Of a stretch of DNA of 54,848 nt, positions 42,714 to 51,602 are shown in pieces; position 1 is the first letter of the stretch, and each line of letters starts with the position of its first letter. Source of the DNA: Treponema sp. (GTDB taxonomy: Bacteria > Spirochaetota > Spirochaetia > Treponematales > Breznakiellaceae); contig JAISAQ010000032.1 in NCBI GenBank assembly GCA_031266775.1, positions 1-54,848 of the forward strand, written 5' to 3'. The notes beneath the pieces are model-generated. The model had not been told where the DNA came from and did not search any database. It saw nothing but the letters and a program-made list of their open reading frames with translations. A program made the translations under genes and the position numbers.

Positions 42714-43648
42714 TGGAAAAGGCAAATTTAAGGAAAGCCTGGGGCGAAGCCCTTGTCGCGGAGGGAAAATCCTGCTGTGACATAGTGGTGCTGGAAGCGG
42801 ATCTGGGAAAATCCACCATGTCCGCCCTTTTTGCGGAATCTTATCCTGATCGCTATTTTGAAATGGGCATTGCCGAACAGAACATGAGTTCTACCGCCGC
42901 CGGTTTTGCGCTGGCCGGGAAAATTCCCTTTACGGGTACTTTCGCGGTATTTGCCGCGGGCCGCGCCTACGATCAAATCCGCTGTTCCATTGCGATACCT
43001 TCCGCCAACGTAAAGATCTGTGGATCAAGCTGCGGGCTTTCCGACTTTGGCGACGGCAAGACGCATCAGTCTGTGGAAGACGGTAACATCATGCGGGCCC
43101 TGCCGAACATGACGGTCCTTGCCCCCTGTGACGCCAACGAAGTCAAAAAAATGGCGCGGGCCATGGTGAAATACCGGGGGCCTGTGTACATCAGAATTAA
43201 CAGGAACGATCTGCCGGTTTTTACCCCGGCGGACGGGGAATACCACATCGGAAAAATTTATCCCGTTCTTGACGGGAAGGACGCCGTTGTCTTTGCATCG
43301 GGGGTAATGGTGAGCAAGGCCGTTGAAGCGGCGGAACGGCTTGCCTCTGAATCCGTTTCGGCGCAGGTGGTCAACGTAAGTACCCTGAAGCCTCTGTTAA
43401 GGGAAGAAGTCCTGAAATACACCGCCGGAAAGAAGGCGGTTGTTACCGCCGAAGAAGCGGTCAGGACAGGAGGGCTGGGAGAAGCCATTGCGGCCATGCT
43501 TGCGGGGGAGGCCGCCGTTCCCTTTGAGCAGATTGCCATAAACGATATGTTCGGCACGTCGGCCCGCGGTTACGATGAACTTCTGGAGCGCTACGGGCTT
43601 GGCGCGGAGCACGTATACAGGGCGGTAAAGAAGGCCCTGCGCAAATAA
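42713..43648 (+). CDS. Transketolase-like subunit, C-terminal (pyrimidine-binding) half
   Basis: 311 residues. It contains the Pyr-domain catalytic Glu in MGIAEQNMSSTAAGFALAG, the SSCGLSDFGDGKTHQSVED segment, and a C-terminal domain (about 190-305). With the preceding gene it makes up one transketolase. Split enzymes of this type are common in dedicated catabolic operons, for example for apiose or sulfosugars, and are not necessarily the housekeeping pentose-phosphate enzyme. Confidence 0.92.
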   Translation: MEKANLRKAWGEALVAEGKSCCDIVVLEADLGKSTMSALFAESYPDRYFEMGIAEQNMSSTAAGFALAGKIPFTGTFAVFAAGRAYDQIRCSIAIPSANVKICGSSCGLSDFGDGKTHQSVEDGNIMRALPNMTVLAPCDANEVKKMARAMVKYRGPVYIRINRNDLPVFTPADGEYHIGKIYPVLDGKDAVVFASGVMVSKAVEAAERLASESVSAQVVNVSTLKPLLREEVLKYTAGKKAVVTAEEAVRTGGLGEAIAAMLAGEAAVPFEQIAINDMFGTSARGYDELLERYGLGAEHVYRAVKKALRK

Positions 43649-43652
43649 CCTC

Positions 43653-43672
43653 AGGCGGCGGTTCCGCCGCTT
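43653..43672 (+). promoter_or_regulatory. Intra-operon GC hairpin
   Basis: GCGGCGG (43655-43661), loop TT, CCGCCGC (43664-43670), extended by one wobble and one A-T pair. It lies directly after the transketolase stop and before the next gene. No T-run follows. It may adjust mRNA stability or partial termination. Confidence 0.45.
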
Positions 43673-43708
43673 ATAGCTTTATAGAGAAACCTTATAGAGG
43701 AGAGTACC

Positions 43709-44590
43709 ATGATAATTGGCTTTATCGGACTTGGGATCATGGGACGGCCCATGGCAAAGAATTTGATCGGCGCGGGATACAAGCTTGTGGTGTATGACAA
43801 GTTCACGAAATTTGACGACTTCCTCGCGCTGGGGGCGGAAGGCGCTTCTACCAACCGCGATGTTGCGTCAAGAAGCGATATTATCATCACCATGCTGCCC
43901 AATTCTCCCCATGTAAAGGAAGCGGTTTTGGGGCCCGGCGGCGTTATTGAAGGGATCAAAGAAGGCGCCATTGTGGTTGACATGAGTTCCATTGCGCCTG
44001 GGGTTTCCCGTGAGGTAGAGGCCGCCCTTAAAGCAAAAGGGGCCGCCTTTCTGGACGCCCCGGTTTCCGGCGGGGAGCCCAAAGCTATTGACGGTACGCT
44101 GGCGATCATGGCCGGGGGCGATAAAAAAACCTTTGACGCCGTAAAGCCCGTGCTGGAAAAAATGGGATCATCGGTAACACTGGTCGGGGATACGGGCAGC
44201 GGAAATGTGGCGAAACTAGCGAATCAAATTATCGTGGCCCTTAACATTGCCGCCGTTTCCGAAGCCTTTGTGCTGGCCGCAAAGGCCGGGGTTGATCCCG
44301 TCAAGGTCTTTGACGCAATCAAGGGCGGCCTTGCCGGTTCCGCGGTCATGAACGCCAAAGTCCCCATGATCCTCGACGGTAATTTCAAGCCCGGTTTCCG
44401 CATTGAGCTTCATATAAAGGATCTGCAGAACGCGCTTGACACCGCCCACAGTCTGGGCGTTTCCTCTCCCCTGACCGCGCAGGTCATGGAAATACTGCAG
44501 GCCCTCAAAACAGACGGCATGGCCGCGAATGATCACAGCGCCATAGCGCGTTATTATGAAAAACTCGCAAAGATCGAAGTGAGAAAATAG
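43709..44590 (+). CDS. 2-hydroxy-3-oxopropionate reductase / 3-hydroxyisobutyrate dehydrogenase family
   Basis: 293 residues of the beta-hydroxyacid dehydrogenase family. The NAD(P) motif is IGFIGLGIMGRPMAKNLIGAG, the substrate-binding motif is DAPVSGGEPKAIDGTLAIMAGG, and the catalytic Lys is in GNVAKLANQIIVALN. It reduces tartronate semialdehyde or a related 3-oxoacid. AGAGGAGAG precedes the ATG. The SDR gene starts immediately after the stop, so both act in one pathway with the transketolase. Confidence 0.92.
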   Translation: MIIGFIGLGIMGRPMAKNLIGAGYKLVVYDKFTKFDDFLALGAEGASTNRDVASRSDIIITMLPNSPHVKEAVLGPGGVIEGIKEGAIVVDMSSIAPGVSREVEAALKAKGAAFLDAPVSGGEPKAIDGTLAIMAGGDKKTFDAVKPVLEKMGSSVTLVGDTGSGNVAKLANQIIVALNIAAVSEAFVLAAKAGVDPVKVFDAIKGGLAGSAVMNAKVPMILDGNFKPGFRIELHIKDLQNALDTAHSLGVSSPLTAQVMEILQALKTDGMAANDHSAIARYYEKLAKIEVRK

Positions 44591-45361
44591 ATGGCAGTAC
44601 CTATGGGCATGCGGCTTGCGGGCAAAACCGCGCTTGTCACCGGAGCGGGGCAGGGGCTTGGCGCGGCAATCGCCGCCCGTTTCGCCGAAGAAGGGGCCGC
44701 GGTTTTTTTGGGGGATTGTAACGCCGGAACGGGAAAAGAGGCCGCCGCCGGAATCGTCGCGAAGGGCGGCAGGGCTTTTTTTGTCAGCCTGGATGTAACC
44801 AATGAGGAAAGCTGGGTAGCGGCCCTTGCGGAAGCGGAAAAGGAAACGGGCCGCCTTGATATTCTTGTCAACAACGCGGGCATCAACATACGGGAACCCA
44901 TAGAAACAATGAAGGCCGAAAATTTCGACGCCATGCTGGCGGTCAATGTAAAGGGGCCTTTTTTGGGAATCAAGCACGCCATAGCGGTTTTTAAGCGCTG
45001 CGGCGGCGGGGTTATTATCAACATGTCGTCGGTCTGCGGCCTTGTGGGCCACCGTTATACCACTGAAGCCTACACGGTAACAAAGGGGGCGCTTACCCTT
45101 CTTACCAAAACCGTCGCTGTCCGCCATGCCGCCGCCAACATCCGGTGCAACAGCCTCCATCCCAGCACGGTGGATACCCCGCTTATGCGGGAACTCTTCA
45201 AAAACCCGGATCGCAGGGCGGAACGCCTTGGCGAAGTTCCCCTTGGCCGGCTCGCTTCTGCGGAAGACGTGGCCAACGCCGCGCTTTTTCTCGCTTCCGA
45301 CGAAGCCTCTTTCATCAACGGAGTGGCCCTGCCCGTTGACGGCGGAACCTCCGCCGATTAG
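44591..45361 (+). CDS. Short-chain dehydrogenase/reductase
   Basis: A 256-residue classical SDR. The cofactor motif is TGAGQGLGAAIA, followed by NNAG, then the catalytic Ser in NMSSVCGLVGH and Tyr-Lys in YTVTK. The C-terminus has GVALPVDGGTSAD. It oxidises or reduces a secondary alcohol, probably a sugar or sugar acid of the operon's pathway. It ends the operon; the VapBC island begins 43 bases later on the other strand. Confidence 0.92.
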   Translation: MAVPMGMRLAGKTALVTGAGQGLGAAIAARFAEEGAAVFLGDCNAGTGKEAAAGIVAKGGRAFFVSLDVTNEESWVAALAEAEKETGRLDILVNNAGINIREPIETMKAENFDAMLAVNVKGPFLGIKHAIAVFKRCGGGVIINMSSVCGLVGHRYTTEAYTVTKGALTLLTKTVAVRHAAANIRCNSLHPSTVDTPLMRELFKNPDRRAERLGEVPLGRLASAEDVANAALFLASDEASFINGVALPVDGGTSAD

Positions 45362-45403
45362 AACGCCCGTCCATACCGCCTGAAACAGGGAGCGCGCAGT
45401 CCA

Positions 45404-45808
45404 TTATTTGAATAATTTTATTGGTAAATATTTCTTATATTGACTAAAATCATCATCCGTTGTAAATATTTCAAAATTATTTTTAACCGCTACTGCACAT
45501 ATCAAAAAATCTGTATTTGATCCTTGTATCCCGTTTCTTCTGCATATATTCGAATATTCAGCCGCCAATTCATAATCTATTGTTCCTATCGGAAAATCAT
45601 TGAAGCCTTTCATTTTTTCTTTCAGATCATTAAAAATATTTTCATCGGATATTCCTGACAATAATTCTTGCCGAATTGGACCAATAAGTATCTCCATAAA
45701 TTCATCAATCAGATATTTTAAACTATCAACAATATGCTTGTCCTCATGTTTTATTTTCTTACGCCTGAATGCCTTTGACCAGATTGGGGTATCTATTACT
45801 ATTTTCAT
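45404..45808 (-). CDS. vapC: PIN-domain toxin VapC
   Basis: A 134-residue PIN-domain ribonuclease. Acidic metal-binding residues are visible as Asp6 (MKIVIDTPIW), Glu48 (PIRQELLSG), Asp100 (SNTDFLICAVA) and the Asp118-120 cluster (FTTDDDF). VapC toxins cleave RNA, often initiator tRNA, and are held inactive by VapB. The start overlaps the antitoxin stop by 4 bases. Base composition is clearly more AT-rich than neighbours, suggesting transfer. Confidence 0.9.
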   Translation of the reverse strand: MKIVIDTPIWSKAFRRKKIKHEDKHIVDSLKYLIDEFMEILIGPIRQELLSGISDENIFNDLKEKMKGFNDFPIGTIDYELAAEYSNICRRNGIQGSNTDFLICAVAVKNNFEIFTTDDDFSQYKKYLPIKLFK

Positions 45809-46005
45809 CTTTTTCCGCGTGATTTTTTATAATCATAATTTTTGTCAAAGTCTATCTTTCCAAACAAGTTAATAACTTCCTGCCGTTTCCGTCTTTGGAT
45901 AAACTCATCTAAAGCCAAATTTACGGTGTCTTTTTTAGTTTTTAGTCCGCCAATTGCAAGTGCCGTCCTTAGCAAATTATCATCAATTGCCAAATTTGTC
46001 GCCAT
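45805..46005 (-). CDS. vapB: VapB-family antitoxin
   Basis: 66 residues. The N-terminal half (MATNLAIDDNLLRTALAIGG then LKTKKDTVNLALDEFIQRRK) is a ribbon-helix-helix DNA-binding domain of the VapB type. The charged C-terminus (about 45-66) would bind and block the toxin. GGAGG precedes the ATG. It should repress its own operon at the palindrome 19 bases upstream. Confidence 0.9.
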   Translation of the reverse strand: MATNLAIDDNLLRTALAIGGLKTKKDTVNLALDEFIQRRKRQEVINLFGKIDFDKNYDYKKSRGKR

Positions 46006-46023
46006 TATTATCCTCCAATTAAT

Positions 46024-46052
46024 ATATTACACAATATATTGTGTAATATCAA
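46024..46052 (-). promoter_or_regulatory. vapBC promoter with embedded 26-base perfect palindrome
   Basis: 46024-46049 is a perfect 26-base palindrome (half-site ATATTACACAATA). On the minus strand TTGATA (46052-46047), 17 bases and TAATAT (46029-46024) form a promoter whose spacer and -10 box are wholly inside the palindrome. VapB-VapC binding here would shut the promoter. Confidence 0.8.
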
Positions 46053-46210
46053 GTTATTTTTCAATTTTTTGAGCTTCTTGCAAAACTGACGGCGTAAAAA
46101 TAATATCTATTATATCCGCTCAAGCATAATTATTTCACTTCATGCTCTCATCTAATACAAGGACATTATTTGTTCAAAACAAGGTCAACCATTCATATTA
46201 AAAATCCGCC
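46053..46210. other. AT-rich stretch between vapBC and the truncated HTH gene
   Basis: No gene or clear repeat is seen. It is markedly AT-rich compared with the operons either side. Confidence 0.4.
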
Positions 46211-46238
46211 TTGCTATGTAGCGAAAAATCGTTATACT
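46211..46238 (+). promoter_or_regulatory. Promoter of the truncated HTH gene and rsmG
   Basis: TTGCTA at 46211-46216, 16 bases, TATACT at 46233-46238, 14 bases before the HTH start codon. It is the nearest promoter to rsmG. Confidence 0.5.
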
Positions 46239-46251
46239 AGGGCATGGAGTT

Positions 46252-46395
46252 ATGACGGTCAACAAGCGGATAAGGCAAATTAGACAGGCCCTCAATATAA
46301 CGCAGATAGACTTTTCAAAGGCTATCTATGTGAATAACGGTTATACGGCCGAGATTGAAAACGGACACAGAGCGGCCAATGACCGGAAAGATTAA
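46252..46395 (+). pseudogene. Truncated XRE-type HTH gene abutting rsmG
   Basis: 47 codons: MTVNKRIRQIRQALNITQID, then FSKAIYVNNGYTAEIENGHR, ending AANDRKD. This is a recognisable Cro/C1-type HTH cut just after the fourth helix; related regulators continue for some 30-100 residues. The TAA is directly followed by the rsmG ATG. It may still be expressed as a small DNA-binding peptide or serve only as a leader for rsmG. GGAG lies 6 bases before the ATG. Confidence 0.7.
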
Positions 46396-47094
46396 ATGAA
46401 AGATCTCCTTAAAGACGGCCTTGTTCAGCTTGGCCGGGAAAATCCCGGTATTGAGGAATTTGCCGGGCCGCGAATTGATACAATTTCCTCCCTTCTTGTC
46501 CGTTACCTTGAAGAAATCGAACGCTTCAATCCGGCCCTCGGGCTTACGGGAACCAGGGACAGGAACGGGCTTATTGTAAGGCACATCCTTGATTCCCTTG
46601 CCCCCCTTGGCATTATCCGCCGTCTGCTTGATTCGGCGCCCGGTTCCGGCGGCATTGCCGACGCCGGTTCCGGCGCGGGGCTTCCGGGCATTCCCCTTGC
46701 CATGGCCCTTCCCGGCCATTCCTTTACCCTTATTGAGCGGAAGGAAAAACGGGCCGGTTTTCTCCGGGGAACTCTGGCGGCGCTGGGACTTCCCAATGTA
46801 TCCGTGGAAGAATGCGAAATGGAGAAGGCCGCGCCGGGCCGCTTTGGGCTTGTTGTATTAAGGGCTTTTCATCCCCTGGACCGGAAGCTCCTTAAAAAAC
46901 TCTTCCGCCTCTGCGGAAACGGGGGAGTTCTGGCGGCCTACAAGGGCAGGAAAGAAAAAATCGCCGAAGAAACCGCGGCGCTGAAAGGCATGAACATGCG
47001 GATCGATGTCATACCCTGCCCGGTCCCCTTTCTTGACGAAGAACGCCATATCCTTATAATAAAGCGTGAAACTGATCTCGGCGGGGCCTCATGA
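46396..47094 (+). CDS. rsmG: 16S rRNA (guanine-527-N7) methyltransferase RsmG
   Basis: A 232-residue SAM methyltransferase. The N-terminal segment RYLEEIERFNPALGLTGTRD and HILDSLAPL are typical. SAM motif I reads IADAGSGAGLPGIPLAMALP, and the later VVLRAFHPL region is conserved. It modifies G527 of 16S rRNA. It begins immediately after the truncated HTH stop; ribosomes may re-initiate, as no strong ribosome site precedes the ATG other than GGAAAG. Confidence 0.93.
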   Translation: MKDLLKDGLVQLGRENPGIEEFAGPRIDTISSLLVRYLEEIERFNPALGLTGTRDRNGLIVRHILDSLAPLGIIRRLLDSAPGSGGIADAGSGAGLPGIPLAMALPGHSFTLIERKEKRAGFLRGTLAALGLPNVSVEECEMEKAAPGRFGLVVLRAFHPLDRKLLKKLFRLCGNGGVLAAYKGRKEKIAEETAALKGMNMRIDVIPCPVPFLDEERHILIIKRETDLGGAS

Positions 47095-47161
47095 ATTACC
47101 GGAGATGTAACGCATACGAAAAGTCAATACGCACGGCGGCGTCCTGTAGGAGGGTAACTCC

Positions 47162-47641
47162 GTGAAAGCCGCCGTCATCTTTGGTTCGAAATCGGACTCG
47201 GAGATCATGAAGAAAGCCACGGCGGTTTTTGAGGAATTCGGCGTACCGTATTCTGTTCATGTCCTTTCGGCCCACCGCGTGCCAGAACTGCTTTCGCAGA
47301 CCGTCAAAAAACTGGAGGAAGACGGCGTTGAGGTGATTATTGCCGGAGCGGGGCTCGCGGCGCACCTTCCGGGCGTTATCGCAAGTCTGACGCTTGTCCC
47401 CGTTATCGGGGTTCCCGTCGCCGCGGGCAGTCTTGGCGGTCTTGACGCCCTTCTTTCCATAGTGCAGATGCCGCGTCCTGTCCCCGTTGCCGCCGTCGGC
47501 ATAGACAACGCCGCCAACGCCGCGTACCTGGCCTGCGAGATTCTTGCCCTGAAGTATCCTGAACTGAAAATGAAACTTTCCGGTTTTAGAATCAGCATGA
47601 AGGCCGGTTTTGAAAAGGAAAACGAAGGAGCGGAACCATGA
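47162..47641 (+). CDS. purE: PurE, class I-type N5-CAIR mutase
   Basis: 159 residues. It has the family signature [20 protein letters not shown], then [23 protein letters not shown] and [11 protein letters not shown]. These are class I-like features (bicarbonate-dependent route needing PurK). GTG start at 47162 with AGGAGGG 6-8 bases before. It overlaps purC by 4 bases. No purK lies in the window. Confidence 0.93.
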   Translation: MKAAVIFGSKSDSEIMKKATAVFEEFGVPYSVHVLSAHRVPELLSQTVKKLEEDGVEVIIAGAGLAAHLPGVIASLTLVPVIGVPVAAGSLGGLDALLSIVQMPRPVPVAAVGIDNAANAAYLACEILALKYPELKMKLSGFRISMKAGFEKENEGAEP

Positions 47642-48393
47642 ACAGTGACGCACAATGCGCCGGAAGTTTACGAACGGGAAGGCAGCTGTACGAAGGCAAG
47701 GCGAAAAAAGTCTTTGCCGCGCTTGATGAAAACGGCGCCGAACGGGACGATCTTGTGATCATCCACTACAAGGATGACGCTACCGCTTTTAACGGTGAAA
47801 AAAAGGGACAGATAGAAGACAAGGGGATCATGAACAACAAGATCGCGTCGGGGCTCTTTGGGCTTCTTGAGCGTTCGGGAATTTCCACCCATTATGTCGC
47901 GTGCATGGACGAACGGGACATGATTTGCAGAAAGGTCCGTATCATTCCCCTTGAAGTGATCATCAGAAATACGGCGGCCGGTTCCATGGCAAAACGTATG
48001 GGCCTTCCCGAAGGTTTTGAACTAAAGACCACGGTCTTTGAATTATCGTACAAGGACGACAGTCTGGGAGATCCCCTTATCAATGATTATCACGCTGTCG
48101 CTGCCGGCATCTCGACCTTCGCGGAAATCGAGGCGATACGATCGGCGGCGTTTAAAATTAACGAGATCCTGTCCGCTTTTTTTCTTGCGCGCGGAATCAG
48201 GCTCATCGACTTCAAGCTGGAATTCGGCCGCACGGCGGGCGGCGCGCTTGTTCTTGCAGATGAAATTTCCCCCGACACCTGCCGTTTCTGGGACGCCGCC
48301 ACAGGCGAAAAACTTGACAAAGATCGTTTTCGCAGGGACCTCGGAAATGTCAGGGAGGCATACGCCGAGATCCTGGGCAGGCTGGACGCGTGA
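47638..48393 (+). CDS. purC: SAICAR synthetase PurC
   Basis: 251 residues. It joins aspartate to CAIR using ATP in purine synthesis. Motifs are [49 protein letters not shown] and [10 protein letters not shown], with the metal-binding [12 protein letters not shown] near the C-terminus. Translationally coupled to purE and purF by 4-base overlaps. Confidence 0.96.
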   Translation: MNSDAQCAGSLRTGRQLYEGKAKKVFAALDENGAERDDLVIIHYKDDATAFNGEKKGQIEDKGIMNNKIASGLFGLLERSGISTHYVACMDERDMICRKVRIIPLEVIIRNTAAGSMAKRMGLPEGFELKTTVFELSYKDDSLGDPLINDYHAVAAGISTFAEIEAIRSAAFKINEILSAFFLARGIRLIDFKLEFGRTAGGALVLADEISPDTCRFWDAATGEKLDKDRFRRDLGNVREAYAEILGRLDA

Positions 48394-49832
48394 AGCTGCA
48401 CGAAGAATGCGGCGTTTTTGGGGTCTTTTTTGATGATCCCGCCAAGGATGCCGTTCCCCTCGTGTACTACGGCCTTTTTTCGCTCCAGCATCGCGGACAG
48501 GAAAGCGCGGGCATTGCCGCGGCCTGTGACGGGTCCATAGAAGTCCGCAGGGGAATGGGGCTTGTCGGCGATGTTTTTACCCCGGAAATACTTTCGCAGA
48601 TACGGGGATTCGCTGCGGTGGGTCATGTTCGTTATTCCACCTCCGGGTCCAGCGCCATAGAAAACGCGCAGCCTTTCGTCAGCCGTTTCAAGCTTGGATC
48701 CATAGCGGTGGCCCACAACGGAACCCTTACCAATGCCGATGTGGTGCGCGAACTCCTTGAGGATTCGGGAGTCGGCTTTACATCCTCAAGCGACAGCGAA
48801 GTAATAGTAAATCTTATAGCAAAAAATTACCGGAAGGGGCTTGAGCGGGCCCTTACCGACACGATCAAATTCATCAAGGGCTCCTATGCCCTGGCCGTTC
48901 TTTCAGGCGATGTTCTTGTGGGCGCGCGGGACCCCAACGGCATACGGCCCCTTTCTCTTGGACGGCTCGACGGCGGCTGGATCCTTTCCAGTGAATCCTG
49001 CGCCATAGACGCGGTCGGCGGCGTGTTTGTTCGTGACATAGAGCCCGGTGAACTGGTAATCATAAACAGGGGACAGGTCCTTTCGTTCAGTTTCAGCGAA
49101 AAAACAAGGCGCGCGGTCTGCGCCTTTGAGTACGTTTACTTCGCGAGGCCGGACAGCACCATAGACGGCGTTAATGTATACGAGGCGCGGATCAGGGCGG
49201 GCGAAATTCTCGGCAGGGAAGAGGCGGAACTTGCGGGTACGCCCGGAAAGGCCAGGGCCGATCTTGTCATCGGGATTCCCGATTCGGGAATCCCCGCGGC
49301 CATCGGCTACGGCAGGGCAACCGGAACACCCTACGGGCTTGGCATAGTCAAAAGCAAGTACATCGGCCGTACCTTTATTGCCCCCGGCCAGGCTTCGCGT
49401 GAAAAGGCAGTCTCGGTTAAACACAACGTGATTCACGGCGAAGTCCGGGGCAAGCGCGTCGTGATCATAGACGATTCCATTGTGCGGGGAACCACAAGCC
49501 GCCGCCTTGTTTCCATTCTGAAGGGCGCGGGCGCAAGGGAAGTTCACTTCCGCGTATGTTCCCCTCCGGTACGTTTCCCCTGCTTCTTCGGCATAGACAC
49601 CCCGCACCGGAAAGATCTTGTCAGCAATGTAAACAGCGTTAGTGAACTCTGCAGATTTCTTGACGCGGACAGTCTTGCCTTTATTTCTCTTGAAGGACTG
49701 CTTGAATCGCTTGATCCGCAACGTGCCGGAAGCGCGGAAAACAACGGACACGGCTACTGCCTCGGCTGCTTTTCGGGCGAATACCCCATTCCTGTCCCCG
49801 GAGAAGCGGGAATGGAATGCGGCCGGGCATGA
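48390..49832 (+). CDS. purF: Amidophosphoribosyltransferase PurF
   Basis: 480 residues. It makes phosphoribosylamine from PRPP and glutamine, the first purine step. The N-terminal Ntn glutaminase begins after a short propeptide: [11 protein letters not shown], with Cys7 as nucleophile. [10 protein letters not shown] and HVRYSTSG follow. The C-terminal PRPP site is [18 protein letters not shown]. Several Cys residues ([19 protein letters not shown]) match the iron-sulfur type of PurF. GTG start overlaps the purC stop. Confidence 0.96.
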   Translation: MKLHEECGVFGVFFDDPAKDAVPLVYYGLFSLQHRGQESAGIAAACDGSIEVRRGMGLVGDVFTPEILSQIRGFAAVGHVRYSTSGSSAIENAQPFVSRFKLGSIAVAHNGTLTNADVVRELLEDSGVGFTSSSDSEVIVNLIAKNYRKGLERALTDTIKFIKGSYALAVLSGDVLVGARDPNGIRPLSLGRLDGGWILSSESCAIDAVGGVFVRDIEPGELVIINRGQVLSFSFSEKTRRAVCAFEYVYFARPDSTIDGVNVYEARIRAGEILGREEAELAGTPGKARADLVIGIPDSGIPAAIGYGRATGTPYGLGIVKSKYIGRTFIAPGQASREKAVSVKHNVIHGEVRGKRVVIIDDSIVRGTTSRRLVSILKGAGAREVHFRVCSPPVRFPCFFGIDTPHRKDLVSNVNSVSELCRFLDADSLAFISLEGLLESLDPQRAGSAENNGHGYCLGCFSGEYPIPVPGEAGMECGRA

Positions 49833-49848
49833 ACCTGTCTGAATCAGG

Positions 49849-50445
49849 TCATGGCGCCGCCCATTTGGGATTGTCCGTCATCTTCGGTCTGCCGTCCGGG
49901 CCTTCCACTACGAGTTTACGGTAGCCCTTTGTTTCTATAGTCGCGTAATTGTGACCGGCATCGGCGCGGAACACAAAGAAAGAGACCAGCGGCGTTTTTC
50001 CCGTGTTGATGCTGCGGTGCGCGTAACGTTTGGGCACATATACCGCCTTCCCCGGTTCAAGCGGTTGCAGGGAAACGTCCCCTTCGGGATTTTCCAGCAG
50101 CATGCCTCCTTCTCCCGACAGGGTGTAGTACACCTCGGCGGTTTCAAGGATCGTATGAAAATGGCCTTTGGTCATAAAGTATTCGTTCCCCACCCTGCCG
50201 GGGTACGTAATGGACGCGCCGAAAGCCAGATTTCCCGGATCTTCGGGGACGCCAAGTTCATAGAATTCGTAAACGAGGGGATCTTCCCTTGCCGTAATCT
50301 TTTCAAAGGCGGCCGCATCGGCGAACATGCCCTTCATTTCCGAAAGATACCGCTTGGTAGACAGCGCATTTTTCGAGAGCCCGTCTCCGAGGGAAAAATC
50401 CAGCACAAAACCCCTTGCCCAGTCGTAAATCTTTTTCTCCGGCAT
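49849..50445 (-). CDS. Cupin-type glucose-6-phosphate isomerase-like protein
   Basis: 198 residues from ATG 50445, which has GGGGAGG 4 bases upstream. The sequence matches the metal-dependent cupin isomerase family best known from archaea: the double-stranded beta-helix carries MTKGHFHTILETAEVYYTLS with the His-x-His, Glu metal ligands, and YVPKRYAHRSIN with the distal His. It interconverts glucose-6-phosphate and fructose-6-phosphate or a related sugar phosphate. It follows the shikimate dehydrogenase-like gene in the same direction, 31 bases after its stop. Confidence 0.85.
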   Translation of the reverse strand: MPEKKIYDWARGFVLDFSLGDGLSKNALSTKRYLSEMKGMFADAAAFEKITAREDPLVYEFYELGVPEDPGNLAFGASITYPGRVGNEYFMTKGHFHTILETAEVYYTLSGEGGMLLENPEGDVSLQPLEPGKAVYVPKRYAHRSINTGKTPLVSFFVFRADAGHNYATIETKGYRKLVVEGPDGRPKMTDNPKWAAP

Positions 50446-50476
50446 AACGCCTCCCCTGTTCCGCAAATGCGGTTCT

Positions 50477-51409
50477 TTATTTTTCTTTCGCGATGCCGCT
50501 TAATTTTTCAAGCGTGGAAAGATCTATTGTTATGTGAAACACCTCCGCAATTACCTGGGTCCAGCCGTAAATAAAATAATTCCAGCCGTCTTCGACATGA
50601 AGGCTCTTCTCTTTTTCCTGCGCCATTGCCTGCCGCATGAAAAGAAGATCCCCCCGGTAGTTAATCTCCCATACGAGGCTGTTCCGCGGATAGGAGACGG
50701 CGTTTGTCGTGGGAGACCCCGGCGCGTCCTTGCCGAGGCCTGTGGCGTTGACCACGAGCGAAAAAGGCGGCAGGGCCGCCACAAGGATGTCGTTGTCCTT
50801 TGGAACGGGGTTGTGCACAAATTGTAAATTGACATGATTCAGTCCGGCCAGGGCCGCCTTTGCCGAAACAAGCCTCCCTTCGCTCCTGTTGGCAATGGTA
50901 ATGCGGGAAGGAATATTGCCGGCGGCATCCTCCCTGGAAAAATACAGCGACATGGCAAGGGAACTTCCCCCGGCCCCGAGGAGCAGAACCTCCCCGCCGT
51001 GATCTGCCCAAAAACGGGGCGGTACAAACCGTTCAAGGGCCATGCCGCTTGAAATGGGATCTTTCGCGTGAGCGCGGAATTCGCTTCCGTGTTTTGAGAG
51101 CGACGAAACTTCCCCCAGTTTTTCCGCGTAAGGATCGGCGTAATCGAACATGTCCCGGCAGGCCCTGTACAGATCGATCTTGTGGGTGGTTACCAGCGCC
51201 CCGAGCGAAAGAGGATCGTTCTTTAAAAAATCCACGACTTTCCGGTACTCCTCCGCCGGGGCATGCGGAGGAAGGTCTATGCCCCTTATTTCCGCGTCAA
51301 TGCCCAGCGCCCCCGCCCATTTTGGAAATACCTTCATTATGGATGATTGTCCCGTTGTAACCCCTATAAAGTAAAACGACGGCCGCTGCGCGGGCTGTAA
51401 ATCCACCAT
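50477..51409 (-). CDS. Shikimate dehydrogenase-like protein
   Basis: 310 residues from ATG 51409, chosen because AAGGAG lies 9 bases upstream (the frame extends to 51481). The N-terminal region retains the family K (GALVTTHKIDLY, where AroE usually has VTxPxK). The Rossmann domain has GAGGSSLAMSL; VNATGLG matches the usual NxTxxG. The changed substrate loop suggests a different ligand from shikimate, perhaps a quinate-like or sugar-acid substrate. First gene of a two-gene minus-strand operon, divergent from the 2-hydroxyacid dehydrogenase. Confidence 0.75.
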   Translation of the reverse strand: MVDLQPAQRPSFYFIGVTTGQSSIMKVFPKWAGALGIDAEIRGIDLPPHAPAEEYRKVVDFLKNDPLSLGALVTTHKIDLYRACRDMFDYADPYAEKLGEVSSLSKHGSEFRAHAKDPISSGMALERFVPPRFWADHGGEVLLLGAGGSSLAMSLYFSREDAAGNIPSRITIANRSEGRLVSAKAALAGLNHVNLQFVHNPVPKDNDILVAALPPFSLVVNATGLGKDAPGSPTTNAVSYPRNSLVWEINYRGDLLFMRQAMAQEKEKSLHVEDGWNYFIYGWTQVIAEVFHITIDLSTLEKLSGIAKEK

Positions 51410-51440
51410 ATTAAATCTCCTTGCGTCAATACCGGGAATG

Positions 51441-51469
51441 ATCATATTCCATATCAAACAAAAAGTAAA
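51441..51469 (-). promoter_or_regulatory. Promoter of the shikimate dehydrogenase-like operon
   Basis: On the minus strand TTTACT (51469-51464), 17 bases, TATGAT (51446-51441), about 32 bases before the start codon at 51409. Confidence 0.55.
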
Positions 51470-51474
51470 GCAGA

Positions 51475-51502
51475 TTGACAAATAAAGTAATAATGATAGT
51501 AT
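51475..51502 (+). promoter_or_regulatory. Promoter of the divergent 2-hydroxyacid dehydrogenase gene
   Basis: Consensus TTGACA at 51475-51480, 16 bases, TAGTAT at 51497-51502. The two divergent -35 boxes are only 5 bases apart, so one regulator could control both directions. Confidence 0.55.
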
Positions 51503-51602
51503 GTATTTACATATTGGACATGTTCGAAGTCCGGCCGGCTGCCGAAGGGCTTCATTGGGGCTTTTGAAACGGCGCCTGAAAGATTCTGAAGGAGTTTATA
51601 CT

